This document shows positions 8,765 through 17,817 of a stretch of 64,000 nucleotides of DNA, piece by piece. The stretch comes from Sphingomonadales bacterium (lineage in GTDB: Bacteria > Pseudomonadota > Alphaproteobacteria > Sphingomonadales > Kordiimonadaceae): assembly GCA_011088215.1 (NCBI GenBank), contig JAALKD010000002.1:1-64000 (forward strand), given 5' to 3'. The number at the start of each line of letters is the position of its first letter. Position 1 is the first letter of the stretch. The notes under the pieces are model-generated. The model was given only the letters and a program-made list of their open reading frames with translations. It had not been told where the DNA came from and made no database searches. Made by a program: the position numbers and the translations under genes.

Positions 8765-9196
8765 ATGCCCGACATTTTGTTAAATTTTCCAGTGAACGCA
8801 CCAGTCGAAAAAGTATTTGACGCTATCGCTGCGCCTGAAGGCCTTAGTCAATGGTGGACGCTTCGGTCCGACGGAAAACCTATAGTTGGTACCACTTACG
8901 AATTGTATTTCGCTAAAGATTATGATTGGCGTGCAGCGGTTATAGAAGCCAAGCCACCGCACCGGTTGGTGCTGAAGGTAACAGATGCCACACCCGATTG
9001 GCTGGGCACCCAGGTTAGCTTCACACTCGCCGAAAGCGACGGATAAACCAAACTCAGTTTCGAGCACACGGGTTGGCCAGAAGACAACGACCATTTCCGC
9101 TCCTCCAGTTTTTGCTGGGCAATGTACCTTAGGCTTATGAAGCGACATGTAGAATTCGGCGAGACAGTTGAATACGGCAAGCGCTTGAACGTCTAG
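8765..9196 (+). pseudogene. SRPBCC (AHSA1/START-like) protein, interrupted by an in-frame stop
   Basis: The N-terminal 93 residues match the AHSA1/polyketide-cyclase-like SRPBCC family, with FPVNAPVEKVFDAIAAPEGLSQWWT at the start of the ligand-binding helix-grip fold. A TAA at 9044-9046 stops translation after AESDG, but the same frame continues without interruption for 49 more codons to the TAG at 9194, giving TKLSFEHTGW, WAMYLRLMKRHVEFG and EYGKRLNV, the expected C-terminal helix. So one nonsense change (for example from AAA, CAA or GAA) has cut the gene. I use the ATG at 8765, which sits 6 bases after a GGAGG; the ATG at 8747 overlaps the operator. Confidence 0.8.
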
Positions 9197-9340
9197 GCCG
9201 CTATGCACGAAGGGTTTGGCACAAGGTTAACCTGCCCTGCAACACCTGATATGATTACTTAAGCCAAAAAACAGCACAATTTGGCGTCTATTGTGTTATG
9301 CTATATCCTCACTTTCATTTAAAAGTGCGGGGGACGTTCG

Positions 9341-10419
9341 ATGAAATTTGTTGTGGCGGTTGTTAGTTTCGTGCTGACCTCAATGCCAGTCTTAGCAGAA
9401 GGCGCCCAGCACAGAGCCAACCTAAAGGATGCCGTTCAGGCTTATACAAACGCGAAAATGCTAGGCCAAAAAGCCAGCACATTCCTTCATGCCGGGCCGC
9501 ATACAGGTTGGCGCGCAAAATATACTTGAAAGAGCCAAATAAATTAGCGCCTTTTTCCTGGCGCTATGCCAAAGCGGCCGCCACCTATGGGGACCCTCTT
9601 GCGCTATTTCTCTATGAACAAACGTTGGATTTCCACATAGCCGCTTACGGCCACACAGACGTCAGACTCACGGCCCCATTGATTGACGCTGCAGACGAAG
9701 CCCTGCAACAAAATGAGAGAAAAATGGCCTATGCCTGGTACAGTATGGCTCGCAGGTTACTGGCGCAAAACCATCCAGACACTAGTTTCGATACCGCCCG
9801 CATTTTGATGGGCTTGGCCCGACTGCACATGGGCGCCGATCAATTGAAAATAGCCAAGCAAAAAGCACAGACGGCCATTGATTTGTTATATCGGCATTAT
9901 TCCGGAGGCGCACCCACAATAGTTGCCTCAATGATATACAGGCACGGTGAAATTGAACAGGCTAGCGGACACTATGCCAAAGCTTTCGAAGCCTATAATC
10001 AGTCGTTGAAACTTTACATGGAGCATGACGCAAGCGCGCCAGACATATTCGGGCTGCACAAACGACTTATGGAGCTTAATCACACATTCGAACGGGAAAG
10101 CGACGTAACTGCACACTGTATCGCTGCACAAAAATTCCACTACGCTCGTAACAAGACAGCCATATTTGGCGCGATTTACGACCCAACTGGTCGTTTGAGC
10201 GGCCCGGACAGACAGAAACAGGGCAAAATTCGAGCGACATTCAGAAAAGGCGCCGACTGTAGGCTCCATGACATTGAAATTCACCATGCCGACGGCATCA
10301 GCCAAAAAGAGGCAAAGACATTGTTGGCGCAGGCTTATTATGCACCGATTATGATGCGCGGTATCATCACCAAAGGCGAGTATTTGACCTATTCAACACT
10401 AGCCATTTACAAAAACTGA
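9341..10419 (+). pseudogene. Exported helical-repeat (TPR-like) protein A, frameshifted
   Basis: The gene starts with a signal peptide (about residues 1-19, ending AEG) and runs in frame until about 9492, where one base is missing; the rest continues from there in the next frame to 10419. Adding one base restores HARAAYRLARKIYLKEP, which matches HARRAYNIGRKLYAKSP at the same position in the intact paralogue at 12346. The body has TPR-like helix pairs (AYAWYSMARRLL, ALARLHMG-type repeats). The C-terminal block with ADCRLHDIEIH and EAKTLLAQAYYAP resembles a TonB C-terminal fold only faintly. Function unknown; exported, probably periplasmic or envelope-attached. It precedes the propeller gene by 56 bp. 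Confidence 0.75.
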
Positions 10420-10475
10420 CCTACACACTTAACCTTATGGGGTTTCTCCGCTAACATGCAGAGGGGATTAAGGCG

Positions 10476-12173
10476 ATGTTTTCACTAACTAAAATTACAG
10501 TCACTTCTATTCTGGTTTCATTTACCCTGCCCGCATATGCAGACAACAAGCAATTGCTTTCTGTCGTTTCCTCACCATTGCCAGAATACGGTCTTGTCGT
10601 GTCGCCTGACAGCAATACTGCTGTCTTTGCCAGAATGTCTGGCGCATGGGGAACACGTGAGAATATATCCAAACTTTATGTCACTCATAAGCACAAGACT
10701 GGCTGGACCCAGCCGAAACAGCTATTCGGCGCATCTTTCAGCGCTGGTGACCCGTTCTTTTCCCTGGATGGTACGAATCTGTTTTTTACCACTAATCAAA
10801 CATCAGATGGTCCCCAGAAGGCGGATGATGATATTTGGATAGCCGACCATAACGCGGGGGTATTCCAGAACCTGCGGCCTTTGACTAATTTGATCTCCCC
10901 AGGAATGGAGTCTAGTCCCGTAGTAACCACAAATGGAGACCTGTATTTTTCCAGCACTCGCCCCGGGGGTCTGGGGGCTGGTGACATCTGGGTTTCGCGC
11001 TCTGAGAATGGCATTTTCCAAACGCCGGAAAATCTAGGAGCGCCAGTCAATACTGTTCACGGCGAATGGAATATTTTTGCCCAAAAAGATGAACAATATC
11101 TTGTGGTTGAGGCGTCGGGCCGCGCAGGTGCAAAATCATCGAGCGGTGACCTCTATCTATACGAGAAAAAGGATGACGGTTGGAGTTCAGCCATTCCTCT
11201 TACGCATATCAACACCACCGGCAGTGACTTAATGCCTCGGCTTACGCCAGATGATAAAAGCTTCTTTTACACGAGTTCAGGTTCGGCAAATTCAGTTGAT
11301 ACCGAAATACTTCTGACAAGCAGGCCCGCCTTCCTTGGTGAGAACAACCCAAGCCCAAAGCCAGTTCTTTTGGTGGCTAGCCGGTCAAATCATGAAGTGG
11401 TAGTTCTCAATCCAGATACACTTGAAGTGATAACCCGTTATCCTACCGGCCCCGGCCCGCACGAAATTGCCGTCTCACCAGATGGTAAAACGGTATTTGC
11501 ACCCAATTATGGTGTTTACCCAAAGCCGCATAACGAACCAATTTTACCAACGCAAATGCAATTTACATCTCAACCATCTGATACGTTAACACGCATAAGC
11601 ACGACAGCTGATGTCGCTGAAAACGCTCAATTTCCCATCTGCGCTCGCAGTCACGGCGTAACAGTCAGCTCAGATGGACATGTATGGGTTACATGCCAAA
11701 ACGAAGCCCGGGTCATGGAGCTGGACGGCGTAACCGGTGCTCTTCAACAAGATTGGTTAGTGGGGGAAAAGGGTAGCCATATCCTGGTTGCAACAAGTGA
11801 CAACCGCTACATAGTAACCAGCAATGTAGACTCTGGCTCAATCTCAATACTCAACCGCAAATCAAAGACTATCCAAACCGTAAAAACAGGTAAGGGTGCG
11901 GAAGGTTTAGCGCTTGCTCCAGATCATCAGAGTGTTTGGGTAGGCAATACTCAAGCGAATACAATTTCTATTGTGCGCATCATTGATGGTGTGGTTGTGC
12001 GAGAATTTTCAAGCCACGGTCGATTTCCTGTAAAAATGGTAATCGCGAAAAATAGTAGAGAAGTTTGGGTGGTGAACACCTTCTCAAGAGAAATTGCTAT
12101 CCTTGATTTCAATACCGGAGAACTCAAAGAAAAAATAGCCTTTAACTCGCCCCCTCTCGGCATCCATATGTAA
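10476..12173 (+). CDS. Exported double beta-propeller protein (PD40 + YVTN/YncE-like), in-frame stop near the end
   Basis: The 565-residue product has a signal peptide (cleavage near AYADN, residue 23). Residues ~40-280 form WD40-like PD40/TolB-type blades (PFFSLDGTNLFF, DDDIWIAD, NGDLYFSSTRPGG, DLYLYEK, PRLTPDDKSFFYTS). Residues ~295-565 form YVTN/YncE-type blades (LLVASRSNHEVVVLNPDT, HEIAVSPDGKTVFAPN, GLALAPDHQSVWVGN). The TAA at 12171 follows LGIHM, but the same frame stays open for 46 codons to the TAG at 12312 and encodes another blade (PNGQLIYATF, NEVRAFD, EIARTSGVMEGDGMAWL). The natural protein was therefore probably about 612 residues. Propellers of this kind are binding platforms or lactonase-like enzymes; no catalytic residues are evident. 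Confidence 0.8.
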   Translation: MFSLTKITVTSILVSFTLPAYADNKQLLSVVSSPLPEYGLVVSPDSNTAVFARMSGAWGTRENISKLYVTHKHKTGWTQPKQLFGASFSAGDPFFSLDGTNLFFTTNQTSDGPQKADDDIWIADHNAGVFQNLRPLTNLISPGMESSPVVTTNGDLYFSSTRPGGLGAGDIWVSRSENGIFQTPENLGAPVNTVHGEWNIFAQKDEQYLVVEASGRAGAKSSSGDLYLYEKKDDGWSSAIPLTHINTTGSDLMPRLTPDDKSFFYTSSGSANSVDTEILLTSRPAFLGENNPSPKPVLLVASRSNHEVVVLNPDTLEVITRYPTGPGPHEIAVSPDGKTVFAPNYGVYPKPHNEPILPTQMQFTSQPSDTLTRISTTADVAENAQFPICARSHGVTVSSDGHVWVTCQNEARVMELDGVTGALQQDWLVGEKGSHILVATSDNRYIVTSNVDSGSISILNRKSKTIQTVKTGKGAEGLALAPDHQSVWVGNTQANTISIVRIIDGVVVREFSSHGRFPVKMVIAKNSREVWVVNTFSREIAILDFNTGELKEKIAFNSPPLGIHM

Positions 12174-12345
12174 CCTAATGGTCAGCTCATATACGCTACC
12201 TTTCCCAGATTAAATGAGGTGCGCGCTTTTGATCGCTCCTCTCGAAAGGAAATTGCCAGAACCAGCGGCGTGATGGAAGGCGACGGAATGGCGTGGCTAG
12301 CAGCAAGTCATTAGAATGATATCTTCACTTAATTCAAAAGAAACC

Positions 12346-13428
12346 ATGACCGTATTTTGGCAAATCAAAATTGTATATGTCCTGCTTCTAGTGTCATTTG
12401 CCCTACCCTCATCTGCTAGCAACGAAAGAATAGCCGAGCTAAAAGAAGCAATTCACGCATACATCGAAGCCAAAGAACTCGGGCATAAGGCCGACACTTT
12501 CCTGCACGCGCGCCGAGCCTATAACATAGGGCGAAAACTGTATGCTAAATCTCCAAAGAATCTTGCTCCAATCGTGTTTTCCTATGCAAATGCTGCTGCC
12601 GCATATAAAGAACCAATCGCTCTGGAAATATTCAAAAAAACACTGGGCATTTATGCAAAAGCCTACGGCGCGAAACACACAAACTTGGCCCCGCCGTTAA
12701 TCGAGGCAGCCGAGGAGGCAATACACCGTAAAGAACCGGAAGCGGCTTATTCTTGGCTCGCTAAGGCTCGCGAACTATTGAACGGCGAAGATTTTGAGGA
12801 CGGTTTTCTCCGGGCCCGTCTGCACATGAGCCTTGCACGGTTATTTCTCAATTCAGATCAGCTAAGCCGGGCGGAGAACCACGCATCGCAATCTATCGAG
12901 CTTGCCACTAACTCCAATCCGGCCAGCACGTTTACCAAAGAAGCAAACCTTTACTTCTGGCACGGCCAAGTGACACGCAAGTTGGGCTTATATGATTTAG
13001 CCAGCAATTCGTATCTCAAAGCTCTTTCCGTATTTTTAAAAAATGAACCGCGAGCACGACAGGTTCTATCTATCCATCTCCATATGGTCGAAGTGAGCCA
13101 TCAGCTTAGCAAAACAGATCAAGCAATTTTTCACTGTATTGCCGCAGAAAAATGGGAAAACGGACGGAATAGAAGCATGTGGTGGCCTATTTACGACCCG
13201 TCTGGACGCACTACTCGCGGCGACACACCAAAGACAGGGCAAATACTTGCTGGATACGTTAAGGCGGAAGATTGCCGCGCACATGATATTGTTATCCACA
13301 AAACAATCGGCATTAGCCCTGAAGAAGCTAAAATTATTTTGCAGAAAGTTTATGTTGCGCCAAGTTTACTGAGAAATAGTAAAAACGCTGACCAGAAGGT
13401 TCCCCAAATAAACATTGATGTCTATTAA
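12346..13428 (+). CDS. Exported helical-repeat (TPR-like) protein B
   Basis: This is the intact paralogue of the broken gene at 9341, about 360 residues. It has a signal peptide (cleavage near SSASN), then KEAIHAYIEAKELGHKADTFLHARRAY, TPR-like helix pairs through residue ~240, a conserved HCIAAEKW, a YDPSGR loop and the C-terminal DCRAHDIVIHK...GISPEEAKIILQKVYVAPSLLR block. Both paralogues share this whole order, including the cysteine before HDI. The ATG at 12346 gives a normal signal peptide; an in-frame ATG at 12316 would add ten residues and start 1 bp after the propeller protein's original stop. I do not recognise a named family. It is the last gene of the three-gene cluster. Confidence 0.75.
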   Translation: MTVFWQIKIVYVLLLVSFALPSSASNERIAELKEAIHAYIEAKELGHKADTFLHARRAYNIGRKLYAKSPKNLAPIVFSYANAAAAYKEPIALEIFKKTLGIYAKAYGAKHTNLAPPLIEAAEEAIHRKEPEAAYSWLAKARELLNGEDFEDGFLRARLHMSLARLFLNSDQLSRAENHASQSIELATNSNPASTFTKEANLYFWHGQVTRKLGLYDLASNSYLKALSVFLKNEPRARQVLSIHLHMVEVSHQLSKTDQAIFHCIAAEKWENGRNRSMWWPIYDPSGRTTRGDTPKTGQILAGYVKAEDCRAHDIVIHKTIGISPEEAKIILQKVYVAPSLLRNSKNADQKVPQINIDVY

Positions 13429-13599
13429 CTATGTCAGCCACTGCCCCGCACTTTCCCTTGCAATTTCTTAAACCTACGTCTATGAAGGCGCGTCCTTTGA
13501 GATGGCTGATTCGAATGATGATGCGAAACAGGGACATGAAGCGAGCTGGAGGCCCCTGCTCATGGTGACTGGGGTGCGATCAGCACATAGGAGTAGAAC

Positions 13600-14010
13600 A
13601 TGGCTTTATACGAGCATGTTTTCATTGCGCGCCAAGACGTTAGCGCGACGCAAGTTGAAAACATTACTGCCGAATTCTCGAAAATTATCGAGGACAATGA
13701 CGGCAAAGTCGCCAAGAGCGAATATTGGGGCCTGAAAGGTCTCGCATACCGCATTAAGAAAAACCGCAAGGGTCACTATGTGATGCTGCACCTTGATGCC
13801 CCCCATGCAGCTGTTGCTGAAATGGAACGTCAGGTACGCCTGAACGAAGATATTCTTCGTTACATGACTGTGCGCGTCGAAGAGTTGGAAGAAGGCCAAT
13901 CGGTTGTTCTTCGCTCTAAAGCAGAAAAAGACCACCGTCGGGGCCCTCGCCCAGACAACCGGGGCCCTCGCCCTGACCGCGGTGATCGCAATGACAGGAA
14001 GGCATCTTAA
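13600..14010 (+). CDS. rpsF: 30S ribosomal protein S6
   Basis: S6 binds the central domain of 16S rRNA with S18 on the 30S platform. The 136-residue protein has the N-terminal [17 protein letters not shown], the [19 protein letters not shown] core and a basic, repetitive C-terminal tail with two GPRPD units, a common alphaproteobacterial extension. A GGAG-type site precedes the ATG. The 100 bp before it include a possible GCCCC/GGGGT stem (about 13552-13576), where an S6:S18 autoregulatory leader is found in many bacteria, but I cannot confirm the family motif. First gene of rpsF-rpsR-rplI. Confidence 0.97.
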   Translation: MALYEHVFIARQDVSATQVENITAEFSKIIEDNDGKVAKSEYWGLKGLAYRIKKNRKGHYVMLHLDAPHAAVAEMERQVRLNEDILRYMTVRVEELEEGQSVVLRSKAEKDHRRGPRPDNRGPRPDRGDRNDRKAS

Positions 14011-14012
14011 TC

Positions 14013-14243
14013 ATGGCTGCAGGTCGTCCATTTTTCCGTCGTCGCAAAACATGCTCGTTTTCCGGCGAGAACGCACAGACCATCAATTATAAAGATGTTC
14101 GTCTGTTGCAAAAATATGTATCCGAACGTGGCAAGATCGTTCCCAGCCGTATCACTGCGGTTTCTGCAAAGAAACAGCGTGAGCTTGCGAAAGCAATCAA
14201 ACGGGCCCGGAACATCGCTTTGCTGCCGTTCATCATTCAATAG
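14013..14243 (+). CDS. rpsR: 30S ribosomal protein S18
   Basis: S18 pairs with S6 on the 30S platform. The 76-residue basic protein begins [17 protein letters not shown] and contains [25 protein letters not shown], the family signature. The start is only 2 bp after the rpsF stop, so translation is coupled, keeping S6 and S18 in equal supply. Confidence 0.98.
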   Translation: MAAGRPFFRRRKTCSFSGENAQTINYKDVRLLQKYVSERGKIVPSRITAVSAKKQRELAKAIKRARNIALLPFIIQ

Positions 14244-14265
14244 AACCTGAGGGAAGGAGACAATC

Positions 14266-14919
14266 ATGGAAGTCATTCTCTTGGAACGGGTCGAAAGACT
14301 TGGTCAGATGGGCGATGTTGTAACCGTTAAAGACGGTTTTGCCCGTAATTTCTTGTTGCCAATGAAAAAAGCGCTTCGCGCAACCGCCGGTAACAAAGCA
14401 ACCTTTGAAGCTGATCGCGCGCAGCTTGAAGCAGATAACCTCGAGCGCAAAGCCGAAGCAGAAGCTGTTGCAAAAGCAATGGCCGACGTGAAAGTGGTAA
14501 TGATCCGCGCAGCCGGCGAAAGCGGCCAGCTGTATGGTTCTGTATCCAGCCGCGATATCGCAGAAGCTGTCACTGAAGCTGGTGTTGGTATCAGCCGCAA
14601 CCAGGTTGTTCTTGATCGTGCGATCAAAACACTTGGCCTGCACGATGTTGTTATCCGCCTGCACCCTGAAGTTTCAGAAACTGTTGTTGTCAACATCGCG
14701 CGCAGCGCCGATGAAGCCGAAACACAGTTTTCCACAGGGTCCGCTGTTGTTGCGTCCGAGCATGAAGAATTTCAAGCGGACAACGAGTTCGTTGAAGAAG
14801 TTGCTGAAGAAGATGCGGAAGCTGTTTCTGATGAAGCAGTCGAGGCTGCGGCCGGCGACGCTGGAACGTCTGATGAAGCGGAAGCTGAAGTTTCTGAAGA
14901 AGAAGCAAAAGAAGAATAG
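14266..14919 (+). CDS. rplI: 50S ribosomal protein L9 with long acidic tail
   Basis: L9 binds domain V of 23S rRNA and projects from the L1 side of the 50S. Residues 1-150 are standard: [32 protein letters not shown], the connecting helix and the C-domain with SRDIAEAV. Residues ~150-217 are an extra tail, very rich in Glu, Asp and Ala. Acidic L9 tails are known in Alphaproteobacteria but 217 residues is long. An intrinsic terminator follows at 14944. Confidence 0.96.
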   Translation: MEVILLERVERLGQMGDVVTVKDGFARNFLLPMKKALRATAGNKATFEADRAQLEADNLERKAEAEAVAKAMADVKVVMIRAAGESGQLYGSVSSRDIAEAVTEAGVGISRNQVVLDRAIKTLGLHDVVIRLHPEVSETVVVNIARSADEAETQFSTGSAVVASEHEEFQADNEFVEEVAEEDAEAVSDEAVEAAAGDAGTSDEAEAEVSEEEAKEE

Positions 14920-14943
14920 CCTTTCTTCATCATACCGAATTAG

Positions 14944-14972
14944 AAAAGGTGGCATTCGTGCCGCCTTTTTTT
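14944..14972 (+). terminator. Intrinsic terminator after rplI
   Basis: The stem AAAGGTGGCA / TGCCGCCTTT (one T-G wobble) closes a TTCG tetraloop and runs into a T stretch ending at 14972. It lies 24 bp after the rplI stop and closes the rpsF-rpsR-rplI operon, so dnaB needs its own promoter in the next 145 bp. Confidence 0.9.
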
Positions 14973-14999
14973 ATCTCCAAATACATGCCCTGCAACAAG

Positions 15000-15029
15000 T
15001 TATCCCCATAGTTATCCCCCTGTGGAAAA
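15000..15029. promoter_or_regulatory. Three clustered DnaA-box-like 9-mers before dnaB
   Basis: Within 30 bp lie TTATCCCCA (15000-15008), TTATCCCCC (15012-15020) and TGTGGAAAA (15021-15029), whose reverse complement TTTTCCACA fits the DnaA-box consensus TTWTNCACA exactly. The first is one mismatch from the consensus. They sit 90-118 bp upstream of the dnaB start, where DnaA could control dnaB transcription. No AT-rich unwinding region or larger box array is seen, so this is not proposed as oriC. Confidence 0.4.
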
Positions 15030-15117
15030 AACATCGTGAACAATCAAACTTATTCGTTTGTTCAGCCAACCGAACACGTCATGATGGCTGAAATATATAT
15101 TCAGGGCTGGGGACATC

Positions 15118-16650
15118 ATGGAAGCTGCACGAACAGACGACGCTGCAAACGACGAAGACGGCGGGCTGGGCTATCGTCAGGCACCGCATAATCTGGAGGC
15201 AGAACAAGCACTTCTGGGCGCTATCCTGGTTAACAACGAGGCTGCACAAAAGGTTCAGGGTTTTCTGATGCCTGAACATTTCTTCGAACCCGTGCACGGA
15301 CGCATATTCGAATCAGTCGTCAAACTGATGGACAAGAACCAGATCGCCGATCCGGTGAAACTAAAGCCTTATTTCGAACATGACGAAGCGCTCGCCGATG
15401 TTGGCGGCGCCCAGTATCTTGTGCGCTTGGCAGCCTCTGCAGCCACAATCATCAATACTGAAGACTATGGCCGTACGATCTATGATCTTGCCATGCGTCG
15501 AGCGCTTATCCAGATCGGTGAAGGCATGGTTATCGATGCCTATGATGCACCAGTCGACGCTGAAGCGACCGAACAAATTTCCGAGGCGGAAAAGCAGCTG
15601 TTTGATCTGGCGGAAATGGGCCAAGCAGACTCTGGGCCTCAATCATTTTCCCGTGCGTTGAAAACTGCGGTGGAAAACATTGAAAGTGCCTACAAAGACT
15701 CTGACAGCCTTTCCGGCATCACCACCGGATTAACCAGGCTAAACGAGCAAATTGGCGGCATGCATCCGTCTGACCTTGTCATTCTTGCCGGGCGGCCTGC
15801 TATGGGAAAAACTGCACTGGCAACAAACATCGCTTTTAACGCAGCCAAACGATGGACCGATGATTTGATTGCCGGGCATGATATGGACCGTTCAAAAGGT
15901 GCCGTCGTGTGTTTTTTCAGCCTGGAAATGTCGGCGGACCAGTTGGCGGCCCGGATACTATCTGACCGTGCTAACCTCCATTACCAAGGTGCAGACCCAA
16001 TCCAGTCGCACGCTATGCGCCAGGGCAAATTAACTGATGAACAATTCATGGCAATCTCACGGGCAGCGATGGAGATGGAGGACATGCCACTCTTTATCGA
16101 TGATACACCGGCTCTTACAATTGCAGGATTAAGAACCCGGGCACGGCGACTGAAACGCCAACACAAGTTGGGCATGGTCGTGGTTGATTATTTGCAGCTA
16201 TTACGCGGCTCGGCAAAATCAGGAGGTCACGAAAACCGCGTTCAGGAAATTTCTGAAATTACACGCGGTCTCAAAGGTTTAGCAAAAGAACTTCAAGTGC
16301 CGGTTCTCGCACTATCGCAGCTCAGCCGTCAGGTCGAGCAACGAGAAAACAAACGGCCTATGCTATCCGATTTGCGCGAATCCGGCTCCATTGAGCAAGA
16401 CGCAGACATGGTAATGTTTGTTTTCCGCGAGGAATATTACAAAGAAAAAGACCAGCCTTCGACTGCTGAGTCTGAGCAAGTAAAACACAAGGAATGGCAG
16501 ACCCAAATGGACCAGCTCCGAGGAAAAGCGGAACTAATTGTTGGAAAGCAAAGGCATGGGCCTGTCGGGACTGTGCATTTAGCCTTCAAGGCAGAGGTAA
16601 CGCGCTTCACTGATCTCATCGAAGATGATCACACGTCCGAGATACATTAG
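15118..16650 (+). CDS. dnaB: Replicative DNA helicase DnaB
   Basis: DnaB is the hexameric 5'-3' helicase that opens the replication fork. The 510-residue protein has the N-terminal primase-binding helical domain (APHNLEAEQALLGAIL), Walker A GRPAMGKTA (residues ~225-233), the FSLEMS motif H1a-type segment, Walker B VVDYLQLL, and LSQLSRQVEQR plus DLRESGSIEQDAD near the C-terminus. Length is normal. It follows the rplI terminator and a short region with DnaA-box-like sites and a small CTGAA/TTCAG hairpin just before the ATG. The rpsR-rplI-dnaB linkage is widely conserved. Confidence 0.97.
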   Translation: MEAARTDDAANDEDGGLGYRQAPHNLEAEQALLGAILVNNEAAQKVQGFLMPEHFFEPVHGRIFESVVKLMDKNQIADPVKLKPYFEHDEALADVGGAQYLVRLAASAATIINTEDYGRTIYDLAMRRALIQIGEGMVIDAYDAPVDAEATEQISEAEKQLFDLAEMGQADSGPQSFSRALKTAVENIESAYKDSDSLSGITTGLTRLNEQIGGMHPSDLVILAGRPAMGKTALATNIAFNAAKRWTDDLIAGHDMDRSKGAVVCFFSLEMSADQLAARILSDRANLHYQGADPIQSHAMRQGKLTDEQFMAISRAAMEMEDMPLFIDDTPALTIAGLRTRARRLKRQHKLGMVVVDYLQLLRGSAKSGGHENRVQEISEITRGLKGLAKELQVPVLALSQLSRQVEQRENKRPMLSDLRESGSIEQDADMVMFVFREEYYKEKDQPSTAESEQVKHKEWQTQMDQLRGKAELIVGKQRHGPVGTVHLAFKAEVTRFTDLIEDDHTSEIH

Positions 16651-16682
16651 ACAGAAGCGCAAATGAGGCCTATGCCTGTGGC

Positions 16683-16970
16683 CTAGTCACAAGCAATAAC
16701 AGTAACGGAACCGTCTTCACGGGTGACAGAAATACTGTCCTGTCCGTCTTCGCATTCAATTTTACCATCTTTGGTGAAAACAACGGTTTTATCACCCATT
16801 GTTTTGATTACGATCTCATCGCCATCAACATCCACATCAATGGACACGTCATAACGATAGTCGTTATCATCGTGCCGATAATTCCTGTCTTCATCTGAAA
16901 ACAGGCTACCAATCGCCATAAAAACGACAATGCCGCCAACCGCGCCGCCAAATATTTGATTTCTGGTCAT
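16683..16970 (-). CDS. Small membrane-anchored protein of unknown function
   Basis: The 95-residue protein has one N-terminal membrane segment (IFGGAVGGIVVFMAIGSLF, residues 5-23), then an acidic stretch (DEDRNYRHDDNDYRYDV) and a compact beta-rich domain (VDGDEIVIKTMGDKTVVFTKDGKIEC) with two cysteines, near residue 74 and next to the C-terminus, that could pair. I do not recognise the family. The membrane segment would place the domain in the periplasm, where the disulfide could form. It ends 32 bp from the dnaB stop, convergent. Confidence 0.65.
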   Translation of the reverse strand: MTRNQIFGGAVGGIVVFMAIGSLFSDEDRNYRHDDNDYRYDVSIDVDVDGDEIVIKTMGDKTVVFTKDGKIECEDGQDSISVTREDGSVTVIACD

Positions 16971-17163
16971 TTTACATCCTCCCCGCTGGTTAAAACCAAA
17001 CTTTTACTTCAATATTATATGGACAACATCCCGTTCATTTAAAGGGCTGATAGACAATTACAGTCATTGGGTTTGGCTTACTGCGCAAAAATGAACCGTC
17101 AGCAGATACTATTCATAACCTCTGTACTGAGCCAAATACTCAAACTTTACAGCTTCCTAACTG

Positions 17164-17703
17164 TCAAGTTGCTTGGCTTTCCCGCCAACTACTCAACAAT
17201 TTAACCCAACCTTCAGCAGATTGCCGCGAATATTGAATATGCTCACCATCATAAACTTCTGCTAGAATGTCAGCGTCATTCTGGCTGGCCCATTTGATCA
17301 CAGGCTCCAACGCACGCGCCACCGCGCCGGGGTCCTTTACCGACCCGCCGCTTGCTTCATATGAAACAGATCGGATTAGGTTTTCGTTGTTAAACTGAAA
17401 TTCCATACGAGCCTGAAGTGGTGGTACACTCAACAATTCGAGAAAGTTGTTCGTTTCGGTCAGGTCAACGACTACCGCCTCCGCGACAGTCTCCGCAACA
17501 GTATATGAAAACCGGGCCTTGGTTCCCATATCCCATCCCAAAGAACTCAGAATTTGTGCTTTGTTCAACTCGTAATCGGTGCCGACGAAGTTCATCACCA
17601 CATTGGCAGCGAGAAACGTGCCAGCATAATCAAGGTCATGCTGGTTTAATGCAGTGATATAGTTTTCCACTGTATTTAACAGCGCTTCTATTTTTGGTTC
17701 CAT
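17164..17703 (-). CDS. NTF2-like / SnoaL-like family protein
   Basis: From the ATG at 17703 the product is 179 residues: MEPKIEALLNTVENYITALNQHDLDYAGTFLAANVVMNFVG is the helix-helix-strand opening of a SnoaL/NTF2-like cone fold, followed by strands around FSYTVAETVAEAVVVDL and ARMEFQFNNENLIRSVSYE. Such proteins are ligand binders or small isomerases/hydrolases; the role here is unknown. An in-frame start at 17778 would add 25 residues that do not look like part of the fold. It is not clearly linked to its neighbours. Confidence 0.6.
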   Translation of the reverse strand: MEPKIEALLNTVENYITALNQHDLDYAGTFLAANVVMNFVGTDYELNKAQILSSLGWDMGTKARFSYTVAETVAEAVVVDLTETNNFLELLSVPPLQARMEFQFNNENLIRSVSYEASGGSVKDPGAVARALEPVIKWASQNDADILAEVYDGEHIQYSRQSAEGWVKLLSSWRESQAT

Positions 17704-17817
17704 ATGCTCGGCTTCGCTGGTTTCAACCAAAATTCTGCCTCTTGGATATAGGCAGTTTAAACCTGATTTAAAGCCCAAACGTTGGCTAGCGCTCCAACAT
17801 CGGCGCCAACCCAGCCA

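Noticed and set aside
13502-13599. S6:S18-binding autoregulatory leader of rpsF
   Set aside because: A GC stem is present but the conserved bulge motif could not be recognised, so it is only mentioned under rpsF.
15000-15029. Chromosomal replication origin
   Set aside because: Only three DnaA-like boxes, no AT-rich unwinding region and no dnaA/gidA-type neighbours.
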